From Gnetum montanum (Eukaryota > Streptophyta > Gnetopsida > Gnetales > Gnetaceae): 64,000 bases of DNA. Position 1 is the stretch's first letter. Each line of letters opens with the position of its first letter. The notes under the pieces are model-generated. The model saw nothing but the letters and a program-made list of their open reading frames with translations. It was not told the DNA's origin and did not search any database. The stretch is from positions 544,945 to 608,944 of the forward strand of contig MNCI01014546.1 in NCBI GenBank assembly GCA_015680685.1, in the 5' to 3' direction. Positions 46,831 to 58,380 of the stretch are shown one piece after another. The position numbers were made by a program, and so were the translations under genes.

Positions 46831-48170
46831 GGAGAAGAGCCCACTCTCTGATCAATTTCTAGATGAACTCCTCCTTATAAGAGTAATAAATGACCAAGTG
46901 TCCACAGAAACAAAATGGTATGATGGCATCTTCACTTACCTTCTTAATCAAGAAATGCTAGAAGATCTTAACTTTAGAAAGAAGCAAAAATTTCTTCAGC
47001 AAGCCAAATACTTCATGGAAATCAATAGATACCTCTACAAGGTATGCACTAATGGCTTGATTCATTGGCATGTACCTGATGAAGATCAACTATGCATTCT
47101 CTAGGATGCTCATGAAGGGTCTTGTGGAGGCCATTATGCAAGGAGATGCAAGGCCATGAAAATCATAATGGTAGGATACTATTGGCCTACAATATTTAGG
47201 GATGTCCACCAGTTTTTATGATCTTGTGAATGTTGTCAACAAGATAGTGGGATCCTCACTTGAATGGAAGGTCCTCAATAGTGGATTTAACCACTGGAGC
47301 CCTTTGACATATGGGGCATTAACTTCATGGGTCCTATCACACCTATGTCTAACGAAAAGGCATATATCATTATAGCAGTTGACTACTTAGCAAAATGGGC
47401 AAAAGCAGTAGCCATCACCAATTGTACATCATCCACTGATTCTAGATTTATATAACAACATGTTGTATTCAATTTTGCGATGCCATGTGCACTAGTTTTT
47501 GACAATGGAACTCATTTTATAGGTGCCACTTTTAGAAAGCTAATGCAATGCTTAAGGGTTGAACATAAATTAACAACATCCTATCACCCCCAAGCCAATG
47601 GTCAAGCAGAGGTAACTAAGAGAGAAATCAAAAAGATCCTAACAAGGACCATAAGAAAATATAGGAGAGATTGGAGCACAAAACTCAACGTTGTTATATG
47701 GGTCTACCATTCAACATGGAAACTCCCTATTGGCTACTCTCCCTATGAGCTAGTGTATAGAAAACTTTCAACGCTCTTGATTCAATTCGAGCTCCACACA
47801 TTCTTCACAGCCTATGACTTGAATCTTGACCTGAGTCTAGCATAAAAAGAAAGACTAATCAACCTCAATGTGATAGATGAAAGCCAACTAGTGGCCTTAT
47901 CTTTGAATGAAGTGCACAAGGCATTCAACAAGCAAAAACATGACCAAAGAATATGGAAAATGAAATTCCAATTGGGAGATAAGGTTCTTTACTGGAAACT
48001 GATACATGCACCTTAGAAAAAAAAAATTCCAAACATTGTGGGAAGAACCTTATATAATTGCTAAAACCTTTCCTTCTAGAGCCATGACCATATACAAACT
48101 TGAAAGCCCAAATGAAAAGCAGTTGGACAACATCCAACAAGTGAAGCTTTTCCTAGAAGCAAGATAAGCT
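46831..48170 (+). pseudogene. E5 integrase
   Basis: The zinc-binding domain lies at 47104-47260: HEGSCGGHYA, GYYWPTIF and SCECCQQD (HHCC). In the core the first Asp region reads [10 protein letters not shown], where the catalytic Asp has become Asn. The second is VFDNGTHFIGA (Asp kept) and the third is NGQAEVTKREIKKIL (Glu kept). The piece 47480-47845 is open for 121 codons. The C-terminal tail near 47940-48150 carries QLGDKVLYW-like residues. It ends shortly before CATGGGGGAGATGG (48241). Confidence 0.9.
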
Positions 48171-50147
48171 AGTTCAGCAACTACCTCAACAGATGGACAA
48201 CCAAATTCAATTTTTTAAATCTCCTCATTCCAACTCAATCATGGGGGAGATGGCCATTCGTGTTAATTATCCATATGGCTCCTTAGTTTTTCCATTTTTT
48301 TTTCCACATTTTTGATTTTGTAATTTATTTATTTTACAAATTTTTGATTTTTTAAAATTTTTCCATTTTACATCATTTTTTATTCTACACCATCATTAGT
48401 ACATTTGAATATTTATTAAATATTTCACACTTTCTTTTATACTTTGTTTTGTTTTGTTTAAGTGTGGTTTTCAAATTTTTGCTAATAAAAGTGCTTTATT
48501 GCCAACAAGACACAATGGTGCTATAGCTGCTACTAATGGTGGTTTGTACTTAATGGTTGGTTTGCTACTATCTAGTTTCTATTTTTGAATTTTTATACTA
48601 ATAGCTTAGTCATGGTTTCTTTTTCATGGAACAGGTAGTGAGTCCACGACATCTACCCATCCACAAACTTTATGGTTTTCTTTGTTTTGGAAGTTTGAGG
48701 TCCCTTTCATTAAATCAACTTTTAATAAATTTGTGACCTTGGTACTTTCTAGAATTGGGAAGGATTCAAAGGTTTGAATAGGGTGTGACTTCAAGGGAAC
48801 TCAATTCTCTTTGTACTTTTCTACTTACTTGAGCGCTTGAGTGTTTTTCATGGACTTCTTACCCTTCCATTCCAACCACTAGATAGGAATTCAAATAAAA
48901 TCTTTGCATGGTGTGGTTTCCATCCATACATAAATAAATAAATATAATAAAAAATTATGGGAATTCAAAGCACATTCCTTAGACAAATAAATAGGTTATA
49001 AGTGCTAGTTATGGGACTAGAAAGGCATGCACCCATGCCTGAATGTCCCCTCTAACTAAGGTGCTCTCTTACTTCTTACTTCTCTTTTCTTCTCTTTATG
49101 GAATAGTGGTTGTTTGGTCGAAGCACTTTTGTGTCTTGTGGGAAAGGGGGAGGGGGGGTTGTGGGTGTGGGGGTGGAAGGAGCAATGGATGGATCAATCT
49201 TGAAGTGGTGATGCAAAGTCATTAAACGAGGTTGGTTTTGGTCTAGACTAAGGATGGATCTTCTTTGGTCATTTTAAATATGAACATCGCAAGGGACTTC
49301 TTAAAACATTAGTTGGAAATTCCATTCCACCTTTTCCATCATCCATTTATGCTATCCATAACTCGCCTCACTATCGATGTCCATGTTCTTGATTTCATGT
49401 CTTGGTTTGATGTATTTGAATTCTTAGGTAGAATCTTTCAAGTTTTGGTCCTGAACTTCCATTGACCATTAGTTACCTATGGGGCCTATAGACTCCTTAG
49501 GTTGAGGTTATGTGAGGAAAAAATGGGCATGTGCCTACTATGGGGAGGACCCACTTGCATATCCCTTAGTTGGGTTCCTTAAGTATCTTATCCCTAAATA
49601 TTCTTACAGCTAGAATCTTTCATACATCCATCTTCCACATCAAACCATGGGCTCCTTTACATATTTTGTTCATTAAATATGTTCTCCATCAACTTTTTCA
49701 ATTTTTGAGATTTCAAAGATTCTCTGTGATGATTTTATCATATTCTTGGCTTTTTTGGGATTCCAGGGATCCATTGATAGAGCAGATCCATATACGAGGC
49801 CTTGTATATGGGGCTTCGTCAACATGGTGGAAAAATAGTATAAATAGACATGACCCCACTTAGAAATTTTACATTTTCTCACAAACACCAAAGGAGTTTT
49901 TCAAAATTTTAGAGCTTAGAACCTTCCAAAGCCCATAACTCACAAACTGTTTATCCAAATCAAGGTAAGCTCTTTATAGTGGGGCCACAAATGTACCATT
50001 TTTTGATAGAAAATGTTATGTGATTTTTTCTAACTCCCACAATGGTTTAACTAAAAAATTGACTATTAAACACTAAGTTACAAGAGTTAAACCTTCCCAA
50101 TAAGATCTAGTGATAATTATAATAAATGATTAATAAAATAATAACAA
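48171..50147 (+). other. E5 spacer between integrase and third ORF
   Basis: Non-coding, beginning with a T-rich region (48290-48420) that corresponds to the A-rich repeat of E3 on the other strand. It includes a G-rich run at 49146-49173 and the ACTAGAAAGGCATG piece (about 49016) shared with E2. Confidence 0.65.
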
Positions 50148-52200
50148 ATTAAGCATAAATGAACTTGATTCAAAAGGAAATCACACATAGGAAGCAGGAC
50201 CATCCCACCAAGGGAAAAATGCCATAGAATGAGAAGAGGCCAAGAATAGCCCCAACAAGAAGAACTGCTTGCAACCCATGCCATAGGTCCTCTTAGGAAA
50301 GAGGCAGAAGTGGAATCTATTAGATAGATTCCAAAACCAATAGGAGTAGCAACATAACACACCCATTGGGTTGATGCACCTACACAACCAAAAAACCTTG
50401 AGGTGACCTTAATAGAGTCCTGCCTAAATTAAATCAACTGAAAGAAGGTCTAGAAATTAGTGCTCTAGGAGTTAAACTTTGGCCCTTTCTTAGAGCACGC
50501 ACCAAGAGAAGTGTAGGATTAGCTAAAGGCCTCTCCCATGTGGCCAATCATCACTTCCACTGGGGAATGGTACATGGGAGAAATGTTTTTGTTTTGGACC
50601 AATAGGTAGCTTAGAGTAACGGTATAGATCAAGAACATCTCAATGTCCTACTTAGTGCAAGCCATTGCTATAGCACTTGTGTTTCCTAAAACAAGGAAAA
50701 ACCTTATTGAGATCCCAATGTAGGTAGATCCGAGCATCAAAAAAGAATGGGTGCAATGATGTTATGGTGTCGACCGCAAGGAGTTTGGCATGCTTACACC
50801 AGAAGAAAGAATCCATTACAAGATTGTGGCCTTTCACCTCAATCCCACGGTGAGGCTAAGAAAAATCATTACCTTCTCTGCCTCAGCAGGTTCTACTCTG
50901 AGTGGGAGATTCTTGGTTAATCTTCTACAACTGATCTATCTAGAGATGGAGAAGTGCTTTAAGGAAAACAAATTGGGAAGGAAGGCACTCCCATTTCCAT
51001 GCCTCATTAGGAAAATCCGTTGAAGGGGAGATAATGTCCATTACATCAATAATGGTGTCAAAACTGTTCTGACCACTAGCTAGGTAAAAATGATGAAGGA
51101 TAAAATGCCTACAACTACAATTCAAGAAGAGGAGTAGTGACCTCCACCACCTACCACTCAAAAAATAGTTCCAGACATAGGTACAACCATGCAATGGTTA
51201 CATGCATATGGAGAATGGCTCTTGAGTGAACAAGAGCAAAGAGCAGGCACGAGTGGTGGGAACCCATCACATATAGGCTAGCCATTAGTCACCTTAATGA
51301 GGTGGCTCAAACAATCAGTCTGATAGGTGAGGGTGGATCCATTTTCTTAGCCCAAAGAATGTAGCTACCCACAAGGTTGAATCTAATTACCAAAGAGGTC
51401 ATAAAATAACAACCACTCTTAAAAATCTTTGGGAATGCTATGACCTTCTTGATGCACTTGGAGGAGGGTAAAGGAGCAATTATTTTGGTGATGTAGCACC
51501 AAGAAAAGGAAATAGCAGTAAAAGTGGTCACTAATAGGATTGCTGAAATGCTCAACAAACCTATAGCATCTGCACCAGACATCACTACACTCAAAGATGT
51601 GCAGACATCTGTAGGAACTATAAGTGGTAGAATAAGCGTAGTCTAGCATGAAGAGTGATTAGACCAACTAGTGGAAACTGAGCAACTAATTTTGGATGTC
51701 TTTGAACTTCTAGATAACATCATTGCAACTAAGTAGGAGCTGCTAGAGGAAAGGGGTAGGAACATTAGGGGTAACTCAAAATAGCTAGAGAGTGAAATGA
51801 ATGCTTCACTAAGGAGGTTGCTAAATTAACATATCTAATTGATAAAGGCAAAGGTAAATGATGCCCTCTAATAACTTTATCAATTAAATGAATGAATGAC
51901 TACTAGGAGCTACAAAATGCAGTAAGAGCATTCAACATTGAACATAGATAGTTCACTACTTGGTTTGTCAACATAAAGGAGATATTCCTGATCATGCTCT
52001 ATTTGTGGGATGTTCCCATTCCAACTGACATTGGTGAAGCTACATGGACTGTGAATGATCCTCAAAGTAAGGAGGAGAAGATGAAGGAATTTCTTGATGC
52101 CTTTTGTCTTCCACCGGAGGTTGCAATTACAATAGGATAGCCATAACTGCCTCAACCACCACATGGGCCTGAAGCTAGCAAAGCTCCTTTAGAGCCTTAA
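50148..52200 (+). pseudogene. E5 third ORF downstream of integrase (env position)
   Basis: The ORF is probably from the ATG at 50148. A block near 50470-50600 corresponds to the LWPF and GEWYMGEMF motifs of E2. The open piece 50790-51023 contains LTPEERIHYKI and ends KALPFPCLIRKIR, matching the E2 block position by position in its conserved residues. The C-terminal half (51300-52150) is charged. Frames change several times. Function is unknown; similarity to the putative plant transposon protein domain is from recall of the LPFPCLI motif. Confidence 0.6.
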
Positions 52201-52460
52201 GAGCCACAACTACTTGGGACTGTCTAATCTTCACCACTGTCTGTACATCATCAAAGATGTGTTGTCAAAATTTTTGTAGAGTCATGTAATCGTGTTCTAT
52301 TTTGTATCATGAACATTACAATTTTGTTAATTTATTGATTTGTATACTTAGGCACTCATTTTTGTTAAGTCAGTTTGTTTTTTTTTTCTAAGAGTTAATA
52401 AATAATCCTATACCTTTCCAATTTTGTAAAAAAAAACTTGAGGATGAGTTTTTATTAAGT

Positions 52461-52470
52461 CGTGGGGGTA
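52461..52470 (+). other. E5 polypurine tract
   Basis: CGTGGGGGTA immediately before the 3' LTR. Confidence 0.75.
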
Positions 52471-53377
52471 TGATGAAGTGTTAATAAGCCATGTTGATAG
52501 GCCCCTATCGATGAGTCCCCATTTATGTGGTGTTGCCCCATCGACGTAGTGTTTGCTGCATTGATGAGGCCCCTTCAATGTAGCCCTAAGGCAAAAACTA
52601 TAAACATGAGCTCCCATTTGTGTTTATGATCATTAGATTTATAGTAGTCGCCAAAATCTTGTAGTTTTTACATTTAAAAGTTAGAATATTTCTCCCAAGT
52701 GACTATAGTAGGAGTCATTGAGTGTATGTTTCTTTATTCAAGCATTGTTGTACCTAAGCATGACAATGTGTACAGTAATAAAGATGAGCTTCTTGATAAA
52801 CCTTGCAACATTCTGGATAGTTTAAATATTTATTTATGCATTTAATTATTTCATTTAATTATTTAATGTTCTCTAGTAATTAAGCTAATTAAGCAGGATA
52901 AGTTAGATAGATTAAATACATAAGTACAACTGCTTCAAGCATAACATGTATTCACTTGGTAATCCCAACAATGTTATTGCTTGGTATGCCTAGTAGTGTA
53001 GCACTTGGTAACCCAATAGTGGATACGTGGATTTAGGACATGCACAAAAAGTGGGAATAGATGCTTATGTTAGGATTAGTTAGAGACTAATTAGTTAGTT
53101 AATTTAGATTAGTCATTAAATTACTCTATCTCTCTTTCTTCAAGCACCCAAAAACATAAAACATAAAATGATAAAAATGATATGCCTCGATTACTCTTAA
53201 CCATACCATTATGATTCATAATTTTAATTAGAAAGACAATGAATAACCTTAGGGCAAGGTTCACTTCCTAGAAGACTAGTGTATTAGAAACTATAAAGTC
53301 CATGGAATTTGACCAAATTACACATGAACATTTTGTGATTCGTATGGTTGGGCATAGGGGTACCTTGCCATTCATCA
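52471..53377 (+). repeat. E5 3' LTR
   Basis: 907 bp, TGATGAAGTG to TTCATCA. It is shorter than the 5' LTR by 72 bp, mainly through loss or non-gain of the U3 repeat units. Confidence 0.93.
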
Positions 53378-54009
53378 ATAATGAAATTCTAATCAAATGT
53401 GTCATAGAATATTACCCCAAAGGAAATGGCTTAGCAGACTCTTCAAACAAGAATCTTTTAGGTGGAGTTAAAAGGATGATTAATGGCAACCCAAAATCTT
53501 AGCATGAAAAAGTAAAATTAGTTGTATGGCAAATAACATTCGTTACAAAGAATGTCTCAAGACCATTTCTTATGAACTAATTTATGGCCAAAAACCTATA
53601 TTACCATCAACTTGCAACTCCTTACTTATGATTTCTTCCTAGATTACCTAAATCCCAATGAAGGTCTCATTACTAGATCTTATGATCTTTGGGATGTTAA
53701 ACTTAAACATTTAAAAGCAATGAAAAACCTATCCAATCATCAAACTATTATTAAAAGATGGTTCGATAAAAATTTTGTCACTAAATCCTTTCAAATATGT
53801 GATCTAAAGAGATAGAGATTCTAGAAAAAAGGTCCTCAAACCATGTTTTCACCAATGTGGTCAGGACCATACCAAGTTGTGGAGGTTGTAGCCCCCGGTG
53901 TTTACAAGATAGGTAACCATCAATGCAATAAATTCACTAGAAACTTCAATGCATTCCACCTTAAACATTTTTATATTGGTATTCCACGTGGACACCTAGT
54001 AGATCAGTA
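53378..54009 (+). pseudogene. E4 integrase, second part (core end and GPY module)
   Basis: It resumes the E4 frame after E5. The third catalytic position lies in YYPKGNGLADSSNKNLL, where the expected Glu is Asp. Later pieces include the C-terminal GPY/F module, MWSGPYQVVEVVAPGVYKI (about 53855-53915), which binds DNA in Ty3/Gypsy integrases. It ends FHLKHFYIGIPRGHLVDQ with TAA at 54007. Stops interrupt the middle. Confidence 0.88.
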
Positions 54010-54963
54010 ATTTAATAAATTATAGTTATAAATATACATACATACATACATATATCCACATAGGTTGCATTAGATATCATACATAGTTTTAAAAAATGCA
54101 TTTCATCTTATTGTATTTATATCCTATTTTATTGTAGTATCATGCATAGCATATAGCTTTAGGTCCATATCCATATAGGTACATGCCTTAGAAGTAAACC
54201 TAATAGATGTTTGGATTCAAGACTTAGTATTTTATTAAGAGTAGTCTATAGATTATGGGAATCCTTGAAACTCTTTCTTTATTCATTAACTAAAACTAAA
54301 AATGATTTTCTTAAGGCTAAGTCACAAGGATCATATATTATTAAGTTACCTATTACCTATATGTTGTTTTATGGTGCTACCTTTGAAGTTGACTTGATGC
54401 CATGGCATTGTTCTTTAGGCTGCATTTTTTTAAGATGACATGTATAATTTTGAGTTATTTTCATAATTAGGTGATCCATCCTATATTGTGATGAGATATC
54501 TCAATGTTAGAAATTCACCATGTGCTAGAAATAATTTGAGCTAGCATCCCACTATTGAAATGCAAATTTCATTCTTTCTCATGCTCGATCATGATTCATA
54601 GTGATTACTCCTTGAGTTCATAGCAATGGCACATAGCTAGAGTTCCTCCCTTTCCTTCAATAATAATAATAATTGGTTCAATTCTTTTGACTAAAACCAC
54701 CAAGGATCTCATGATTAAATTTTTTAACATATGTAATAAGGATTTATAAGGTTGCACCTTGGTTTATTTATGTCTCTTAATAAAATCCTTAAAGCCTTGA
54801 ATTAACTTCTTTAGGTATGTTTCTAAAGGCATGTAATATTAAGTTTACATTTTATCTAAAATAATCATAATTATTATGTATTAGTATATCTAGGTTTATA
54901 TAGTGTAAAAAAACATTTAGTGGCATGCTTGATGTTTTCTTTGTTGATTTGGTTTGGGCTTGA
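54010..54963 (+). other. E4 3' untranslated region
   Basis: AT-rich with a CATA microsatellite (about 54032-54052). No conserved domain is seen. It ends at GGTTTGGGCTTGA before the 3' LTR, a weak polypurine tract. Confidence 0.6.
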
Positions 54964-55437
54964 TGTTAACACTAACATCACCCATAAATAGGGCCTTATC
55001 CTTATTAATAAGACCTTAAGTTTTGATTGGTCATTAATAGCACAAAACAAATCATGGTTGAAAATTAAATCTAGTTTACTAGCACTTGCAAACCACACCA
55101 TGCGAATGCCCCTTGCTCACCTACCATGCATCATAATTCTACCTCTTCCTCAATTGCAAGCACCCTCCGTCGTTTTGATCACTATGCAACCCTCATGACC
55201 TCTTGTCATGTCCCATCACCAAACCCACCTATGATATCCATGATCTACATAGTGCCTCCTATTCTTCCATCCTTGCCACCATGCATGTGTGCCATCCCTA
55301 GCTTGCTCTAACAAGAACCCCTCATTGCCGCTACTTAGCTACATCCCTCATTGACCACACTACTGAAACCCTTCCAGTGCTCCATCACCACATTGTGTGT
55401 AAACCACACTCCAGTAGTTGGTAGCCTAGTGAACACT
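54964..55437 (+). repeat. E4 3' LTR, truncated
   Basis: It aligns with 21804-21873 plus 34120-34530. It contains the uninterrupted E2 target site (55029-55033). Similarity stops after GGTAGCCTAGTGAACACT, so the last kilobase of the LTR is missing. Confidence 0.82.
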
Positions 55438-55498
55438 GTTGTTCTACATGGTTAACAGACCATGGAAAGATTAAGTCTAATCGGAAGAAGACTTATGT

Positions 55499-55911
55499 CA
55501 AAATTTCACATAACAATAAAGGGTGTTATCCATGATTAGCTTGTTGGAAGATTTCCATTTCACAGGGTAACTTGGGGACTTGTTCCTCTTAAAGTAGGGA
55601 ATCTCCCATTGGGAGATTCCCATTTCACCCTCACCACTGTGTGTTGTGATAGGAACCTCAAATAGAGAATCTTCAGTAATGTTGCTAGCCTCAAGGTCAA
55701 GAGTTTTGACTAGGTGTTTAAGCCATTCTAGAGGTTTCTTTATAGAGGCTATGTGGTTGATAAGACTCTCAAGCTCAAGATCTAGGCAACTAGGATCAAT
55801 GCACTATTCAACATCACCATGAGGCCCACTTAGGATCAAAGGCAAACTAATATGCTCCCAAGTACTCATACTCCAATCTTGCATGTCAACCATAAGCACA
55901 TTAAGTGGCAC
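55499..55911 (-). pseudogene. Exon-like ORF, unidentified product
   Basis: On the minus strand an intron-acceptor-like TTTGTTACCCAG is followed at 55911 by 136 sense codons broken by only one TAG (a likely CAG), ending in TGA at 55499. The translation includes PLNVLMVDMQDWSMSTWEH, ESLINHIASIKKPLEWLKH and GEGEMGISQWEIPYFKR. Composition is ordinary soluble protein. I do not recognise the family. It could be an exon of a host gene or a TE-borne ORF. A short part is repeated in inverted orientation at 62503-62545. Confidence 0.5.
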
Positions 55912-56224
55912 CTGGGTAACAAATATAATAAAATCGATGAAAATTAATAAAGTAATGCTATTTTACATAATGTTATGCAAATTACTATGGTAATAGTATG
56001 TAATCAGGATAATATGTCAAAATAAAAGCTACACAAGTATCCAAGTCATGTCAACAAAGGCTATAAGGTAATACAAGGTAATACTAGGTCACATATGGTT
56101 AGATTTTGCCAGTTTTAGGCCTTAGTGGGCCATGTTCCCAATTTAAGGCCTTAGCAAGCCATGGTTACATGGTGTTAAATGATGGTTAATAATGGTCAAT
56201 CCCATCATCTAACACCAGTTAAAG
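55912..56224. other. Intron-like spacer between the exon-like ORF and plastid DNA
   Basis: AT-rich, no ORF. It contains two similar pieces, TTTTAGGCCTTAGTGGGCCATG and ATTTAAGGCCTTAGCAAGCCATG (about 56112-56165). Confidence 0.45.
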
Positions 56225-56349
56225 GCTGAAAAAGTTTATAGGATCCCACGTCTCATTTGCCTAACCATGTTGCTAGTAGCGTGGCAATCAGGCATTGGAA
56301 TAGGGTGTCTCTTGCTTTTCTTTTGGTATAGCAACCCACTAGAAAGGTA

Positions 56350-57331
56350 GGGCTATTAGCTTAGCGATAGAGCATGCCCCTGTTAATCACATCATTATGT
56401 CTAGGTTGTGAAGGCTCTCAGCCACATGGATAGTTCAATGTGCTCATCAATGCCTGACCTTTAGATGATCATCTAAGGCACATTAGCATGGTGTATTCCT
56501 CCTATTTGAACTAAGTGCTTTATTGGAAAATGAGTTCCTAAGTTACCCCTTTAAATTTGAACATCTTCTTAGGAGGATAGATTGGGTGATTAAGGTGAGA
56601 TCCAAAGTAGATCCAACTTTCTATTCATTCATGGGATTTGGGTGGTCTGGGGAAGCTAGTTATCCATGGATCCTTTCTTCTTGAGAATCCATATATCACT
56701 TATCAGTGTATGGATGGCTAGCTCTTGAGCACAGGTTGAAGTGAAGTGCAACCTAGATGTATGTGGAAAATGAAGCACCTAATAACACATCTTCATAGAA
56801 TAATAACTATGAGATCATCCCCCTTTTAGGTAGGGTGACAAAGGGATCATACCATTCAAGCCTTTTCTGGGAGGTACATTGGAAGTAGATCCTAATCTTA
56901 TCCAAAGGAATGTCAATTTTATTCAAATTCTGTAGGATTGGATATATTCTAAAGAATTCTTGGTGTAAAGAACTCCTTGATCTTCGACTCCCTGAGTCAC
57001 TACAATGAATGATTCCTTGATCAGTACAATGAATGTCACTTCTTTATCCATTTTCTAATAGTGGGAGTAGGCTTGAAAAAGGATCTTGGAGAGTGTTTGA
57101 TTGGACCAGGAGGAAGAACACCTCCAAGTCTCTTTTCATCAAAGTGATTTGGCAAGGAATGGAAACAAACACACTTGAAGAGTGTAGTACAATAGAAAGT
57201 TACATGCTACATTCAGGAAGGATGAATTACTCCAGAAAAGAAATCTATGGATTCTTTTCCAGCTAGTAGGATAGTTGATGTAATGATTTACTTTATGGGT
57301 GAGGTCTCTAATTCAAGTCTAGGATAGCCCA
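56350..57331 (+). pseudogene. trnI-GAU: Plastid trnI-GAU pseudogene with group II intron
   Basis: The 5' exon is 56350-56386 (GGGCTATTAGCTTAGCGAT...), in which the anticodon GAT reads GTT. The intron spans 56387-57296 and retains plastid blocks such as GATAGTTCAATGTGCTCATCA. The 3' exon is 57297-57331. In the plastid this split tRNA gene lies between 16S and trnA, as here. Confidence 0.93.
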
Positions 57332-57400
57332 TGTTGGGAATTGTTATATATAGAAAAAGCATATGATTTATTTATGCATAATTCACTGGGTTCCTTTGGT

Positions 57401-58235
57401 AGGGGGATATAGCTTAGTTGGTAGAGCTATATTCTTATAATTGGGTCGTTGTGATTATCGTTTGGATGTCTGATTATTGAGGTGGTAATGATAGTATCCT
57501 TTACCTAAATCGGTGGCTCACTTTTCTTAGTAATGAGAAAGAGGATCAGAACATGCCACTAAAAAATTCTACTAAGATGAAGATGAGCTGCCAAGAACGT
57601 GGAGAAGGTAGGATGGGTAGTTGGTTAGATCTAGTATGGATCATACATAGGCAATAGTTGGAGTTAATGGCTCTCCTGGGGTTCCCTCATCTGGAATTCC
57701 TAGGGAAGAGGATCAAGTTAACCCTTGCAAATAGCTTGATGCACTAACTCCCTTCAACCCTTCAAGCAAAATGTGGCAAAATGAAAAGTCATGCCATGGA
57801 CCAATCCCAGTGTCTCCACCCCATAGGAACTATGAGATCACCCCAAGCATGCCAAAGGTATTCAAGGATCATAGACCAATCATATACCCTAATTCCACAA
57901 GTGGAATGCATAAGCTATCCACTCTGGTTAGGTAGGAAGGGTTAGAGAAGGGAAATCACTCATTCTTCCAAGATAGAAGAAAAGGTAGAGATCTCTTTGT
58001 TTCTTGATTCTTGTAGGATTTCCCAAAACTAAAAGTCTATTTTAGGGATTCCACTTAGCACTTTTTTGGATGAGTTGCTCTTTAGAGAGCACAATACAAT
58101 GAAAATTGTAAGTTGTGTTCAGGGGGTGGAGTTATTGTTTATCATTGGCCTCTATGGTAGAATCACTTGAGGAGGCCTGAGAGACAATGGTTTACCCTAT
58201 GGCAGATGTCAATGGCTTGAGTTTGCTTATCTCTA
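57401..58235 (+). pseudogene. trnA-UGC: Plastid trnA-UGC pseudogene with group II intron
   Basis: The 5' exon is 57401-57438 (GGGGATATAGCTTAGTTGG...), with anticodon TGC changed to TAT. The intron is 57439-58200, with long plastid-like blocks such as TTCCCTCATCTGGAATTCC. The 3' exon is 58201-58235 (GGCAGATGTCAATGG...). It lies 70 bases after trnI. Confidence 0.95.
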
Positions 58236-58380
58236 ACTTGTGATCCTATCCAATATAGGATAGCACTAAATTATTATTTAAAATGATTGGAAATCTAGGA
58301 TTTTTTATGGACATTGATAAGATCTAGCATATTTCTTACTGAATAGGAGTGCTTTAGTTCCATTAACTAAATGATAAATT

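Larger units (their letters stand above)
40964..53377 (+). mobile_element. E5: complete-structure Athila-like LTR retrotransposon (12.4 kb)
   Basis: LTRs lie at 40964-41942 and 52471-53377 and target duplications ATAAT at 40959-40963 and 53378-53382. Internally it has a primer-binding site, gag, protease, RT, RNase H, integrase, third ORF and polypurine tract in the expected order. It is inserted in the integrase of E4, whose reading frame is continuous across the insertion once one ATAAT is removed. Over about 70 aligned bases near 41710 and 53138 the LTRs differ at two positions, both transitions. Confidence 0.95.
21804..55437 (+). mobile_element. E4: Tat-like Ty3/Gypsy element carrying two nested elements
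   Basis: E4's own sequence is in three parts: 21804-21873, 34115-40963 and 53378-55437. Its left LTR starts TGTTGACGCCAAC (21804) and is interrupted by E2. It then holds gag, protease, an archaeal-like RNase H, RT, RNase H and integrase, the last interrupted by E5. The 3' LTR begins TGTTAACACTAAC (54964) and is truncated near 55437. The left LTR parts (21804-21873 joined to 34115-34530) align with 54964-55437, which proves the pairing. Domain motifs and the GPY module in the integrase tail place it in the Ty3/Gypsy Tat group by inference. All ORFs are broken. Confidence 0.85.

Noticed and set aside
55600-55625. Palindrome GGGAATCTCCC..GGGAGATTCCC as a terminator hairpin or MITE by itself
   Set aside because: It falls inside a long open reading frame on the minus strand and makes sense as codons there; its inverted copy is better explained as duplicated coding sequence.
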